NCBI GenBank assembly: GCA_022885665.1
Contig: JAGQDJ010000156.1
Span: 496,001-560,000, forward strand
Direction: 5' to 3'
Source: Triops longicaudatus
Taxonomy: Eukaryota; Arthropoda; Branchiopoda; Notostraca; Triopsidae
Length of the DNA stretch: 64,000 nucleotides
How positions within the stretch are numbered: the first letter of the stretch is position 1; each line of letters begins with the position of its first letter. The notes beneath the pieces were generated by a model. The model saw only the letters and a program-made list of their open reading frames with translations, was not told the DNA's origin and made no database searches. Both the position numbers and the translations under genes were made by a program. Shown piece by piece: positions 44,331 through 55,579 of this stretch.

Positions 44331-47300
44331 TTAATTATCTTGAACCTCGTTAACAATCCAGTTAGTGCTACCTTTCTTTTCTTCTTCTTCATCACTGCTA
44401 TCAGCCTGAATGACAAAAGATTTCTGTTGGTCGGCCGCCACAATTGGCTCGTCGACAGGCATGGGTTCCGGGACCTGTAAGGCATTGAACCTTTGGTATT
44501 ATTTATAGTTCCACAAGCAATTTGTTTGGCGTAGCATAACTCATGCAGTCATGCCTTATAGACTTGGGAAGTTAGAATTCGGAATGTCTGCTTTATAAAT
44601 TCAATAATCAGGTTCTTACGCCACCTACTGTGCCCGTCTTACTCTAAAAGGACGTAAAGTAATTGCACTAACCTGTTCTTCTTGCTTGACCTGCTCCAAC
44701 TTTGTTTGATACAGTTGATAGACAAAATGTGCCATGGCAGAAACATCGTCAATAACACGTGAACCAGACGGAGGGTTGGAAACTGGTCGCTGGGTTGGAT
44801 ATTGCTCGTCTGGGATCAGGTGCAGCGTAGTTGGTCTTTGTAGCAACTTAAGAAAAAGTTCACAAATTATTAACCAAAAAGTCAATAAAAAATTAAGCTG
44901 ACTAAAACCTAAAAATAATTACTCGTTCGAATGCTGGAGTAAGTTCGAAACAGTTCGCAAAAAGATCAGCCCGGGCGAAAATGTAAAGGCCTAATCGAGC
45001 ACGGGACATGGCCACAACCAAACGACGGACATCACGCAAATGACCGACGGTTTTCGTACGTACTAAGGATAACAGAACGTAGTCATTCTGTTGACCTTGA
45101 TACTTGTCCACCGTGTCAATCTTGGCCGGACGACCGAGCATGGGATGTGATGCACAGCGAGCATTGACAACGTCTCTAATCAAGGCTTTTTGGCCGTTAT
45201 ATGTGGTGAGAATTGAGATCTTCTCCGCTGGATAGCCCAATATACGCATGTACATGTAAACGGCTACTATGTACTCCGCTTCGCCTAAATTCTTTTGTAA
45301 AGAAAGCAAAATTTATTTAGAAAAAACTGAGCTGTTTCTAAGCGAGTTTTCATACTTGGTAGAAATAAGGACTCGGCTCCGATTCTCCAACGCCATTAAA
45401 ATCACTGACGTTGATCAGCTGGAAATCGTAAGCGAACCCAGCATTGGAGTACGCGTACTCGGGCATCTTAAGTACGTTGGGAAGGTTACCAAGTTTCTTG
45501 TACCTCCATTGGTACAAAGAACATAAGCTATTCACACATAAGAGAAATTAGCTATGCATTAATTACTTAAAATTAACAGACAAACCTTGGTCGTGCACGA
45601 CCTTGGGCATCCAAATCGACGGTGGGTACTCCCAATCGGACGAAACGGGTGAATAGGCTCTGTTCCATGTTTGAAAACTTTTGGAACGCCATGTTTTTGA
45701 CGACTGGAGGTAACTGATGATGGTCACCAATCATAATCCATCGTTTTAAGCGGTTGAAACCGTCCTGGGGCGTTTGTAACAGTAAAGGAATGAAGGTTTC
45801 GATTTCTAAAATCTGGGCCGCTTCTTCCATGAGGATGTTGTCGTACTTAAAACCTAACTCGACAAGCTCACGACGTTTTAAGGCAGCGTGCGTACAGGTC
45901 ATGGCGATAATCTTGGCTTCGTGCACCAAAAGGTAACGAGTACGATCCAAGCCACTCCGCAATTGCTCAAACGCCCTGAATTCCTCTAACTGTGTGAAAA
46001 TTCTGCGGATGTACCTACACAAACAACATATAATAATGTATTAATCTCCTAGCACTTTAGGTAAGCAAATGTTACCTAAAGCATCCTTGTGCTATATCAA
46101 AGTCCTCTTCATATGTATTGCCTTTAAACACTGGTTGTGGAGCGTTTTCAAAAAACTTCGTGAAAGGAAAGTGCTGCTCGATTTCTTCAACGGGAACCTA
46201 CGTCATCAGATTCAAATCTTAGATCAAAGTCCACCATTACCTATAATACCACGCTCACCTTTCCTGAGTACTTGACTCTGGCTAAGAACTCCTCCCACCG
46301 CGAAAGAACGTGCAGTTTATAAAAGTGACCTGCCGTTTCACATGTGTATGACATGTCGCCTGGAACATCCAAACTCGTTTGCAGTCTTTCTACCTCGGTT
46401 AGAAGTTCAAGACGTTTCGCTAAAACGTAATTAACACGTCCGTATCTAAGAACATACAATTAGTTTATTTAGCCACTGACTTAGGCGAAAAACGGCAAAT
46501 ATTAAAAAAAGTTCACCTGCTGAAATCTTTTTCGGTTTCTAAGGCTTCTTCACCGTGACCAAGACGCAGTAAATGTCGTTCATCGACATCTAATGCCATA
46601 ATCTTTTCGAAAAGAGCATTAAGGGCCATATTTGAATGCGTGACAATCAGTGTGCGCTGTTCGGGCCAGTTATGATACAGGTTAGCAATGATCTGCACTG
46701 CTACGTCCGTTTTACCCGTGCCAGGAGGACCAACTACTAACGTTAAGCCAGGCTGCATTCCAGAGCGAATGGCTTCAACTTGGGTACGTGTGAAATGCAC
46801 TGTATTACTAGAATAATAACAAAACACATTTAGTACAATAATAAACATTAAACAGGGCGTAATACCGTTTAGGTTCGTTAAATGGGTAAGGACCTCGGTT
46901 GGGTATCAAATAAGGTTGCACATGAATTGTACCTTCCGCTTCCTGTGGCTGTTCACCTTTCTTCTTTTTCACCACATTATCGAACGTCAACCTGATTGTA
47001 AACAATTAATAAAACACAAACACTTTATTAAATCAGTTAGTACTTGAAAGGCGGGACGAGTTTCGATTCGTCATCTGTACTAAACTGAAATTTTGCATCC
47101 GGAAAGCTTTCTTTCAAATGATCCACGTTGAGGAAGGTGTCGTAAAAATCCATGGTCGGTATCTCGTTTGCCATCCTGGAATATAAAACGTATTTAATAA
47201 ATGTCGTACCCAGGACGACGAATCACCGTTACTTTGAGTAATGCGCTGCCCCTGGATCACCATAACCCAGTATGATATCATGAAGCCAGTCGGGTACAAC

Positions 47301-50300
47301 ACAGTCAGTATTCATCAAATCGCGAATGGTTTCCAGAACGGCTTTGAAATTATTCTCCTTCGGTCTTCTTCTCATAAGAACGTTAAAGCTGGCATAAACG
47401 TCCTAAATAAATTCGGTTATACGAGTAAATAACATGATACACAAATACTAAAACAATACTTCTTCTCCTTCTGCGAGGCGTTCCATATCAAAACGATACT
47501 GGTTGGGGTCCAACCACACACGGTACGTTCTTTTGTCGCCGGGGGGCAATCTAGGTTTAGGCTCCATGCCTTCATCAATAACACGACCAGTTTCATCCAA
47601 AATGCCTTCAATTTCGCAGCCTCTTACATAAGTCAGACCGACTTGTGGAACGAATGGAGCATGGAAGCTATACTGCGTCCCTACGCAAAAAAGCAATTTA
47701 TATACAACGTGAAATAAACGCATTGGTGAATGACATACCAACTGGTGCTTGAGGTCTAAAAGTCAGCAAAAAGCAGGCATCATGCTTGCGTAAGCTTTCC
47801 CATTCTTGCTTGACATCACCCCTGACGCTCACTAACACTGCCACGTCAGCTCGTACGCGTGATGGTTGCTTTTCTCCCAAGTTCGGTTTGCCGACTTCAA
47901 CGACTGTAAAATCGACGACCGGCAACGCCATTCTCGCCCAGCCACCGAAAGTTACACCTTCCATTTCAGTCCGCCAGGGTTTGATTCTAAAGCCCGAATC
48001 TTCGATATCTTGGCGAATTTCATCTATTTTTTTTAAAATATAATTATTATAAAGCAATGGATCGGTGTTGTTTGGGCTTACACGTAGACTCGAGACGGAA
48101 AAGGTTAAAATTCCGAAGTAGGTAGTCATGAATGGTGAGAAACTGCAAATTTAATTTTGGCAGGGCTAGACATCCTTCCCCAGAGTAATATTCGCTTGGA
48201 ACTACGTTTTCATTCCAAATAATATCTTCTGTGGGATAGAGAGGCATTTCATTGAGCAGTTCCATCTGCGACGAATGTCTTTCATGCCGGGACACCTAAA
48301 ACACCACACCATGTTAAAGACATTCAGGAAGTGAAACATGACACTTACCAGCAGCTCCACGATGAAGTCTCGTTTAAAAATCTCGCTTTCATTTTCGGGG
48401 GGAGGCAACAGCTTCAAGTAAGCTGCAATTTCTTGGAGTTTTTCCGTACTTAAAAATTTTTTGATTTTTAATATTTCGTTATTATTATTTACCAGAAAAA
48501 CGTATTACCTTAACGGATTAAAATGCTTGAACAAAGCTTCTCGGGTGTTAACGCTAGCAACATTGGCCAAGGCAAACTTTTTCAAATCGGGAAACTTAAC
48601 GAACGCAGCTTTCTGAAGGCTTGTAATCTGGTCGTAATGCAATCGCATCATCTCCAATTCTGTAAGCGGATCACCGGTTTGATCGCTAATCTCAAACCGC
48701 GCATAGAATTTTAACATGTCCAAAAGCTGTGTACAAACGAAGACAAGAGCTCGATTATTGAAAACAGCACAAACGTAAAAAAAGGAACAGGACAGAAAAA
48801 AATAAATAAAAAAATAAAATAAAATAAAAATAAAAAAATAAATAAAGACACTATACAGTAGAATCTCGTTATAACAAACTATTATAACACAATTTTGGCC
48901 TATAATGGACGGTTTATAAGGTCTCGGTAATGCAAATGTAAAGAAAACGTCCGACATAACGAACTTTTAGAATAACCGAAGGGTTTTTCCGGTCCTGAAG
49001 ACAGGCCCGCAGCCATGAATTTGGTTTGGAAGGGGGGGGGGGGGGGAACAAGCAACTTTATTGGACACTTCGGTTTCGCCTATGCTCCCCATTATGAAAT
49101 CAAAATTTCTGATGGGTGGGTGGGGTTAATCCCCCGAACGTCCCCCTGGCTACGGCCTGCCTGAAGAGTTCGTTATAACGAGATTTTACTGTAATAAATT
49201 TACAATGACACGTAGTAAAAATTATAGAAGCTCTATTATCCGTTCTCAATGAGACTAGTCAGAATGGTAAATATATAGTATGGTAGATAGTGGAAAGGCT
49301 GGTTAATTGGATTACACGTACGAAATAGTTATGGTAAAGATTAATTTCAAGTAACTATGAACAAACGCGCATCTAAAAACCTTTTAAAGCGCCTTTTGTT
49401 AACTTTCAAGCTTTATTATCTAGTGAATCACGAACCTGCCTTCAAGCATTGCGTATTCTTTTTTTCCCACTTACAATCTTTAAGAACATTTGCTCGCCGC
49501 TTGCTTACACTGAGCATACATACATATTTCCATTCACACAATAAGTTCACTCATCACACATGACTACAGAAGAAGGCAGCAGAAAACAGACTGTTAAGAA
49601 AAAAAAAAAGACCGAATAAAAAAAGCTAAGGAAGGTTTTACTACAGTAATATTGATGCTAATTACGACAAAAACAAATAACACATTGGTGCTCGGTGAAA
49701 TCTACATTTTATCTTAAAATATTATCAACACACTGACGTTAACAAATGAAATAATGAATCCTCTAACATTTACTAAAAGCCGTTCTTTTTGCAAATATGA
49801 AATCATGATCAGTTGAAGGGCATGTGGTAACACTTTGTATTGTGATAATGAGTAATGCTTCCCCAGAACACCTCATCGAATTCCTGCCGTGTCTTTTTTA
49901 TTTTATTTTGCGCCCATCATTATTTCTATGGCGCCCACGGTTGTACCTTACCAGCCCTCAGGCATCTGCTTTGGAAACCAACCCCAGGTGTGACGGCATG
50001 CAAACACCAATGCCCTACAGCGAGGAAGCACAAGGGCTGGGACTGCGGAACGACACGACTCTTTTTCAAAAGCGAACATTTCAAGTGCAGCGACTAGACA
50101 GCTACAAGCCAGGTCCACTAAATGTAAACACGCGTTTTCGTGACTATTTAGTTCTTTACTTTTATTTTTCCCTGACCAAAGTTCGGCTTGGCGTTTTTGA
50201 GTGAAATAACAAAAGACGGAAGTTCCATGTTGTAATTCATTCCTTGCAACCATACTGTACTCTTTGCCTGTGATTTTACGACTGTCTGAGCTTTGCGAAC

Positions 50301-53300
50301 ACACCAGCACAAATTAGTTCTCTCTCCTTAGATACCAAGGTTGTTTGTGACACTGGAATGTAGTTACAGCTCTATTACGTTATTTGCTAATCGAGAGATC
50401 CTTTTTCTGCCGGAAGAGTGACGGAACTGTGATGCTATCATGATGAAGACTTGGACTGGGTTGACACGAGTGACTCGTTTACTACTCATTTTAATTGTGC
50501 TGTCTAATTTTATTGCTATTCATTCGAGCCAAAAGCTGCCGGGAGATCAACTGATACAAGTGCGGAAATGTTGTCCACCTGGGCAAGTCATGGTCGAAAC
50601 TCCCATCACCATTCTACCTCAATGCCAATCCCATAATGCATCTCTATATTGGCTGCCAAATGTGGTCCTGGACAACGGTGAAACCCACGAATTTGCTTAC
50701 TACGAGAGTGGCATTGAAACTAAAAGCTTGACCGACGCTGAGGTCAACGTTACTGGCCAATTTTGCTTAAAAAACGGCCCCGATTTGTGCGTGCAACCTA
50801 TCTACGGCGCTCCAACATGTGGACCGGTACTTAAAAACTAACATATAACTAAAATGAACTTAAAATAAATAAATAAATATACTATAAGTAAACAAGTATA
50901 ATTAAAAAACACACAAAATAAAAGTACTAAATATTGTAACACATGCAGAACATTAAACTAGGCAAATAAAATGAACTTAAAGTAATTCAATATGCAAGAA
51001 CTGTATTTTTTTGCAATTAAAATAAATGTACTAAATGATTTATAAATTAAACAGGTTCGTTCATGGCCTGTGTACGCCTACGAAGGATCGCACGATGGTT
51101 TTCACTTGATCGGAAGTGACGGATTATTACGGCACCTCGTCATTGACCCAGCTACGGGCCAAAGCATTTTACATTACGACTATACCCCACAAGAGTACTG
51201 TGTCGATCGCGTCATTCTCCACACGGGTAGGAATTCCCATGGTATCCGAGACTCAAACTACGAACCACCCGAGAACTCCTTCTACGGGGTTCTCTGCGAA
51301 CCTGGAAGCCCAACTGGGGGAGATTTCTTCGAGTTTTTGGTTTCTTTCATCTACCCTATCGGCTTAGGGCTAGGTATCGTTTTATATGCCACGACTAGTA
51401 TTGTTCTAGCTAGCATTCGTGAGCTTCGCGATCTGCAAGGCTGTATGACCATCAGTTTGCTGCTGGCTTGCTTGTGCAACTTCGTTTGCAAGCTGATTCT
51501 AGTTTTGGATGATACTAGCCCTAGGATTAATCTGCTGATACTAGGTACGTGTCCTAATTCTGCAGTACGAATGACACGGAATTAATGAATAAATTTCTTA
51601 GAATGCTGCTTACATGCGTTTGACCTCGCTGCCCATTTCTGGGTCAACGCCATGGGTCACAGGGCGTGGAAGGCTACGAGGTAAACTTTAACTACGGTTT
51701 TCGAAATCTACAGACTATTGTTAAAATAGGAATCCACGAGTCGAGTTAACCCGCCCTGAAACGAAACGATTTGTTTACTATTCCATGTATGCTTGGGGAG
51801 GGGCAATCTTCACCGTGCTTTTTGCGGTTCTGGTGCACTTGTTGCTCGATCATTCGACTTATTCGCCCCATACGCCCTTTTCTTGGTACAGGATAGGTAA
51901 GCATCGTCCTGACTGCAGTCTGATCGCGAGAATGATTCCGTGTTTCGTAATAGGTTGGCTAGGTATGGCCGTGCTTTGCACTGCTTCAGCGGCATTACTG
52001 CTTTGTAACGTCTACTTCTACGTTAGTACTCGCAACACGCTAAGATACCTGAACGCGTACGGACGCTCGTACCACAGGAACAAAGCCTTGTATGTTTGAT
52101 TTTAAATTTCTTCCAATGGTTGACTGCGGTTAATTGTCATTTTCTCGGCTGTTTTAGTTACAGTGCCTTTTTACGGACTGCCGTCACGGTTTCAATAGTC
52201 TGGTTCTTCGAAAGCTTAGCCTGGTCCCAGTATCAAGTGCTCATTTGTATCTCGATAACTTTGGATTGTTGCGTCGCTCCTGTGCTCATTTGGATGTTAT
52301 TGCGACACAAAGAAGTGCTTCACTTGTTGAAAAATCAATGCTCTTGTTGCCAAAGTAAGCCTCCGTCTAATAACGGTTACTGGGGTGAAGAATTAATTAA
52401 TATTAGCCGGGAAACCGGCATCTAACGGAGTGTACTGCCTACCAATTCCTGCTAAGTCTAAACTACTCGATTTTTTATGAGATTGGTTGATGAAATACAA
52501 GATTGACTTCATACTGAGCGAAATTTGAGAGAACTTAAAAGAACAGAGTTTTACAAATACCTGACTGAAAAGATGTCCTTCCGGACGCTGTTTCAGGTCC
52601 GATAAACTGCAAACAGTGATGAGATGACTTTGGTCTAATACTGTGTTGAAAAAGCGGCGGGTTGGTAGCAAAGCTTCCAGATCGATCATCAATTCCAAAA
52701 AGCGCTCCGAGTAATGCACCGTTTCAATGTCGATGTCACCTAAACCAGCGATAATTTAGTAGTACGTTAACGTAAAAGAAATGCCTACCTTCTTTAGGAA
52801 TGGAATTAAGGACGCTGAAGAACTTGAGAATTAAACGGTGCAGGAAACGCCTCTCAAAGTCTAGACGTATACGAGTGCTTTCGTCTTCTTTGGTGTCTTT
52901 CTTCATAATCGCTTTCCAAAATTTCTTCCATTTCGGAGCTTTACCAAGTTCAAGCTCTCTTCGTCCCTACATTGCACTCAGTTAGATTGTTTATAAAACA
53001 AAGCATAAAATAATTAAAAAGTTAAAAAGCAAATATACCTCAGGGAGACAGACCCACATGGGCAAAGACACAAGTTGCTGCACTTGTTCACGAATTAAGT
53101 CGACTTCCAGACTGTTGAAGCAGTGATTTAGAAAGACGAGGATCGCAGTTTGTTCGCGAAAAGATAGGCTGGAGTCTTCTAACAAACTCAGCTCCATCAA
53201 TTTGCGGAAAAACTCAGGAAAGTGTTCAGGTAACTTGCGGAACACCTGTTGAAGACCAAACGAAGATTAGATTAGCAAAAAAGAGTATAACAGTGGGTTG

Positions 53301-54149
53301 GAGACATACCTGCCAGGCAGAAACGCGTTCTCTGAATTTTTCATTGACCATAATGACAATGGATAAAATATGAGCTATTGAAGACATTCCTGGTCGGTAA
53401 TGTGGCCACAGGTAATTTTCCAAGTACTGGCTGAATTCAAGCATCATAATGCGACGCACAGCAAACCTCAAAAAGTGAAATAAAGATAAAGCGAACTATT
53501 TTTTTTTTATGAGTGGTGAACATACTTTGAGGCTTTAATTTCGTCTGTGTAGACATCTTCTATTACTTTCGGTTCGAAATCAGCATACTTTCCGGAAGCT
53601 TGTGGAGCCCAATACTTTTTTGCCAACTGTTTTAGCGCACACACATAAAAAAATATACATTATCGTTTGCAATGATGTACTAAAACACACGAGCCAAATA
53701 AAAACACAGTAAATACGCACAAGGTGCGTTGGCAAGAACATTAAAATACGTCAGGATACTACACAAAACGTGAAGGTGGCACTTTACAGTTAGTTTATTG
53801 AATATTATAAGGGAACCATTAATGACAATTTTGTGTTAATATTGGATACTAAAACCTTATAATGTACTGAGATAACTTTGGTTGGCTATTTGCTAGATAA
53901 CGCACACTTGTGACTACAGATATTTAACGTAAGTCAAGAGCTTTCCTGAACGCGGGGCTAATGAAAAGCGATCTGAGTTAATATAACGTTTTTTGGAGAA
54001 AAAAATCTGTTCGTGAAAATATTCAGTAAGAAATGTGAAAAGAAAATAACAATAATAACCTCATGGGATATTCTGTCGGCATTTATCTGTTCAACAGTCA
54101 CATTGCTGGCTGCTTTAGCGGTTGACTGTACTCCTGGTACTTCTCCCAT
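44331..54149 (-). CDS. AQR: Aquarius, intron-binding spliceosomal RNA helicase (complete, 22 coding exons)
   Basis: SF1 helicase of the intron-binding complex; it binds introns upstream of the branch site in the spliceosome and links splicing to snoRNP assembly. Exons: 54149-54060, 53626-53526, 53466-53310, 53245-53039, 52966-52789, 52739-52561, 48726-48509, 48448-48349, 48295-48082, 48023-47739, 47680-47460, 47402-47233, 47175-47044, 46991-46866, 46807-46517, 46445-46259, 46197-46076, 46014-45586, 45527-45356, 45291-44923, 44846-44673, 44474-44331. The sum is 4266 nt, 1421 aa (human about 1485). Frame holds at every junction. The N-terminal ARM-like scaffold is recognisable (HCFNSLEVDLIREQVQQL, LMIDLEALLPTRR), followed by the helicase core and a short acidic C-terminus (DSSDEEEKK) in place of the long human tail. 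Most introns are 49-76 bp; intron 6 is 3.8 kb and hosts the GPCR gene. The start ATG at 54149 gives the family's VEQINAD-like N-terminus. Confidence 0.97.
44923..46807 (-). other. AQR helicase core (exons 15-20)
   Basis: Exon 15 carries Walker A GPPGTGKT (residues 819-826) and the RTLIVTHSN motif Ia. Exon 18 carries the Walker B equivalent ILMEEAAQ (1053-1060) and motif III IMIGDHHQLPP. Exon 20 carries TTYNGQK, TVDKYQGQQNDYVLLSLVRT (motif V) and VVAMSRARLGLYI (motif VI, with its arginine finger). All ATPase motifs appear intact, so the enzyme should be active. Confidence 0.95.
48856..49191. mobile_element. Tigger/pogo-like MITE carrying a nested insertion
   Basis: The left end is CAGTAGAATCTCGTTATAAC and the right end GTTATAACGAGATTTTACTG; as inverted repeats they match at 19 of 20 positions. 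The element is bordered by TA on both sides (48854-48855 and 49192-49193), the target duplication of Tc1/mariner-superfamily elements. Without the internal insert and its duplicated 8-mer it would be 170 bp. It has no coding capacity. Confidence 0.8.
49002..49159. mobile_element. hAT-like MITE inserted in the Tigger-like MITE
   Basis: 158 bp, starting CAGGCCCGCAGCC and ending GGCTACGGCCTG (imperfect inverted repeats). It is flanked by an exact 8-bp direct repeat CCTGAAGA at 48994-49001 and 49160-49167. An 8-bp duplication is the hallmark of hAT transposition. The interior has a G-run and C-rich blocks like the element at 258-390. No transposase. Confidence 0.82.
50440..52425 (+). CDS. mthl: Methuselah-like class B G-protein-coupled receptor (complete, 5 exons)
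   Basis: Seven-pass receptor of the Methuselah (secretin-like) group; Drosophila members affect stress resistance and lifespan, but the ligand here is unknown. Exons: 50440-50826, 51055-51544, 51602-51680, 51730-52089, 52158-52425. The sum is 1584 nt, 527 aa, with consistent phases. A signal peptide (about 1-30) is followed by a cysteine-containing ectodomain (31-220) with the Mth-type KCCPPGQ motif and YGVLCEP near its end. Seven hydrophobic segments follow: TM1 near FLVSFIYPIGLGLGIVLY, TM2 LQGCMTISLLLACLCN, TM3 ECCLHAFDLAAHFWVNAMGH, TM4 YYSMYAWGGAIFTVLFAVL, TM5 MIPCFVIGWLGMAVLC, TM6 LRTAVTVSIVWFFESLAW, TM7 VLICISITLDCCVAPVLIWM. The tail is short. The gene lies wholly inside AQR intron 6 on the opposite strand, its stop 135 bp from AQR exon 6. 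Confidence 0.93.
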
Positions 54150-55236
54150 GTTTAAGTTTCACGTACAAAATTAACTTAAAGAAATTGAATTTCGACAACA
54201 ACACAAAGCCGCTTTAAAACCACGCTTTCTGTACGTTCACAAATATGAGCAGAAACAGTGATCCAACAGCCACCTAGCGATGGTCTGTACAACACATGGG
54301 CCGTTTTTAATTAAAGCCCCGAGAAAAATCGGTTTGATCAAAGCAGTCGACTTTTCTTTATGCATGAATAAAAACCTCAGAATAATATCTACTAAAATTT
54401 AAATTAATAACAAATAGTAAAGTTCTCAGACTATTCTCAGTTTATGATTGTAGACCATTACACGGACAAAAATAATATGGTGGTTTGTCGTCGAACATTT
54501 GTCTTCCGGTGCCAAAATAGTACCCGCAGTATTGTCCGAATGGTAGGAATTTCGGGACAAAACCCAACAAAATAAAGACCTGGAATACATGATCCATTAC
54601 CGTTTTGATTCGCAAGTTTCCTGTATTTTTTTTTTTTAAAGAAATATTACAATTTTTTCACTTGAAAAAGCTATGATAATTGTCTCAGTTTAGTCAGTTC
54701 TTATTCTTATTATTGCACTTTTTCACGCCTACTAGGTTTTCGAATTCGTATGAAAAAATCGTGTGACTGCTATTATTACACACTCAGGAATCGTTCGCGA
54801 ACATGACGGGTTTTCACTGCGTCCAAATCTCTTTATTTGAAACCGGTACCAAAGTTTCCGCTGACATGGTTCGCAAAGCAGCTATTACCTACACGGTTTC
54901 CGCGAAAGACGTAGGGAACTTTCTCCGTGTCGTAAGTGTGCTGACTTGGTGTCTTAAAAACGACTCAGTACGTGGCCATAATTCTTTCAGGACGCAATAA
55001 AACCTATTTTTGTGGTTCGATTCTAATCATGACCGCGCGTAGGACCGGAATCACTTTTCGCAGTTAACCGTTTCTGACTACTCCTCTGTGTGAAGCCAAA
55101 GCATAGTCGCGGCAGGTTTCGAAATCCAAGGCACTCAATTTGTACTTAACAAAATGTATTATTACAATTTATCATGATTAAAATTTCCGATGCAACAATA
55201 GGTTAGAAACCCAAACAGACAGAATTACTCGCTTGC
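54150..55236. other. Spacer between AQR start and Dixin stop
   Basis: Contains the AQR 5' UTR and promoter (just above 54149), the candidate small plus-strand ORF at 54803-55093, and the Dixin 3' UTR below 55237. Apart from a T11 run near 54630 nothing else stands out. Confidence 0.7.
54803..55093 (+). CDS. Unrecognised small two-exon ORF (hypothetical)
   Basis: Exon 54803-54931 encodes 43 residues (starts MTGFHCVQISLFETG, ends VGNFLRV). It is more GC-rich than its surroundings and stops at a strong donor (GTC|GTAAGT). After a 111-bp intron, an acceptor (CGCGTAG) opens 55043-55093, which continues in phase for 16 codons (DRNHFSQLTVSDYSSV) to TGA. The 59-residue product has no signal peptide, membrane segment or domain I recognise. 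It would be divergent from AQR and convergent with Dixin. It may be a real microprotein, part of a larger transcript or a chance ORF. Confidence 0.3.
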
Positions 55237-55579
55237 TTAAGAATATACACTATGGTCTTCTTCAACCCAAGCGATGATCTTTCCTTCAAAACCAGGTAGG
55301 ATGGCATCATCGTTTACAATCTATAAGAACATAAATACTTTATTTTTCTATTACTCTTTTAAAAGAAGGCGGCTTTGTACATTCATACCTCTTCTTTTAA
55401 GAATCCGTATTCTGGATCAGGAGCTTTAAAATAGTATCGGTAAAAACCGGGTCTGTCAAAGACCATTTTGAAATCCCGCAAGGTAATGTCACCCAAACGC
55501 CGTGGTACAACTGACATAAACGGCGTGACGGTTCGGTCGGTATAATACACCACTTTCGTAACCAGTACTTCGTTGGCCC
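55237..55579 (-). other. DIX domain of Dixin (last two exons)
   Basis: From NEVLVTKVVYYTDRTV to the C-terminus. It has the ubiquitin-like beta-grasp pattern: first strands VTKVVYYTD and PFMSVVPRR, helix LRDFKMVFD, strand YRYYFKAPD, acidic EEIVNDDA loop and last strand GKIIAWVEE. DIX domains polymerise head to tail. The junction at 55388/55321 is phase 0. Confidence 0.93.

Larger units (their letters stand above)
48727..52560 (-). other. AQR intron 6 (3.8 kb) hosting an antisense gene and nested MITEs
   Basis: The intron splits ...HLFSQ from LLDMLKFY... in phase 0. It contains, in plus-strand order, an A-rich stretch (48775-48845), the nested MITE pair (48856-49191), unannotated sequence (49200-50400) that probably includes the GPCR promoter, and the GPCR gene (50440-52425). 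All other AQR introns are under 450 bp, so this one is exceptional. Confidence 0.9.
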
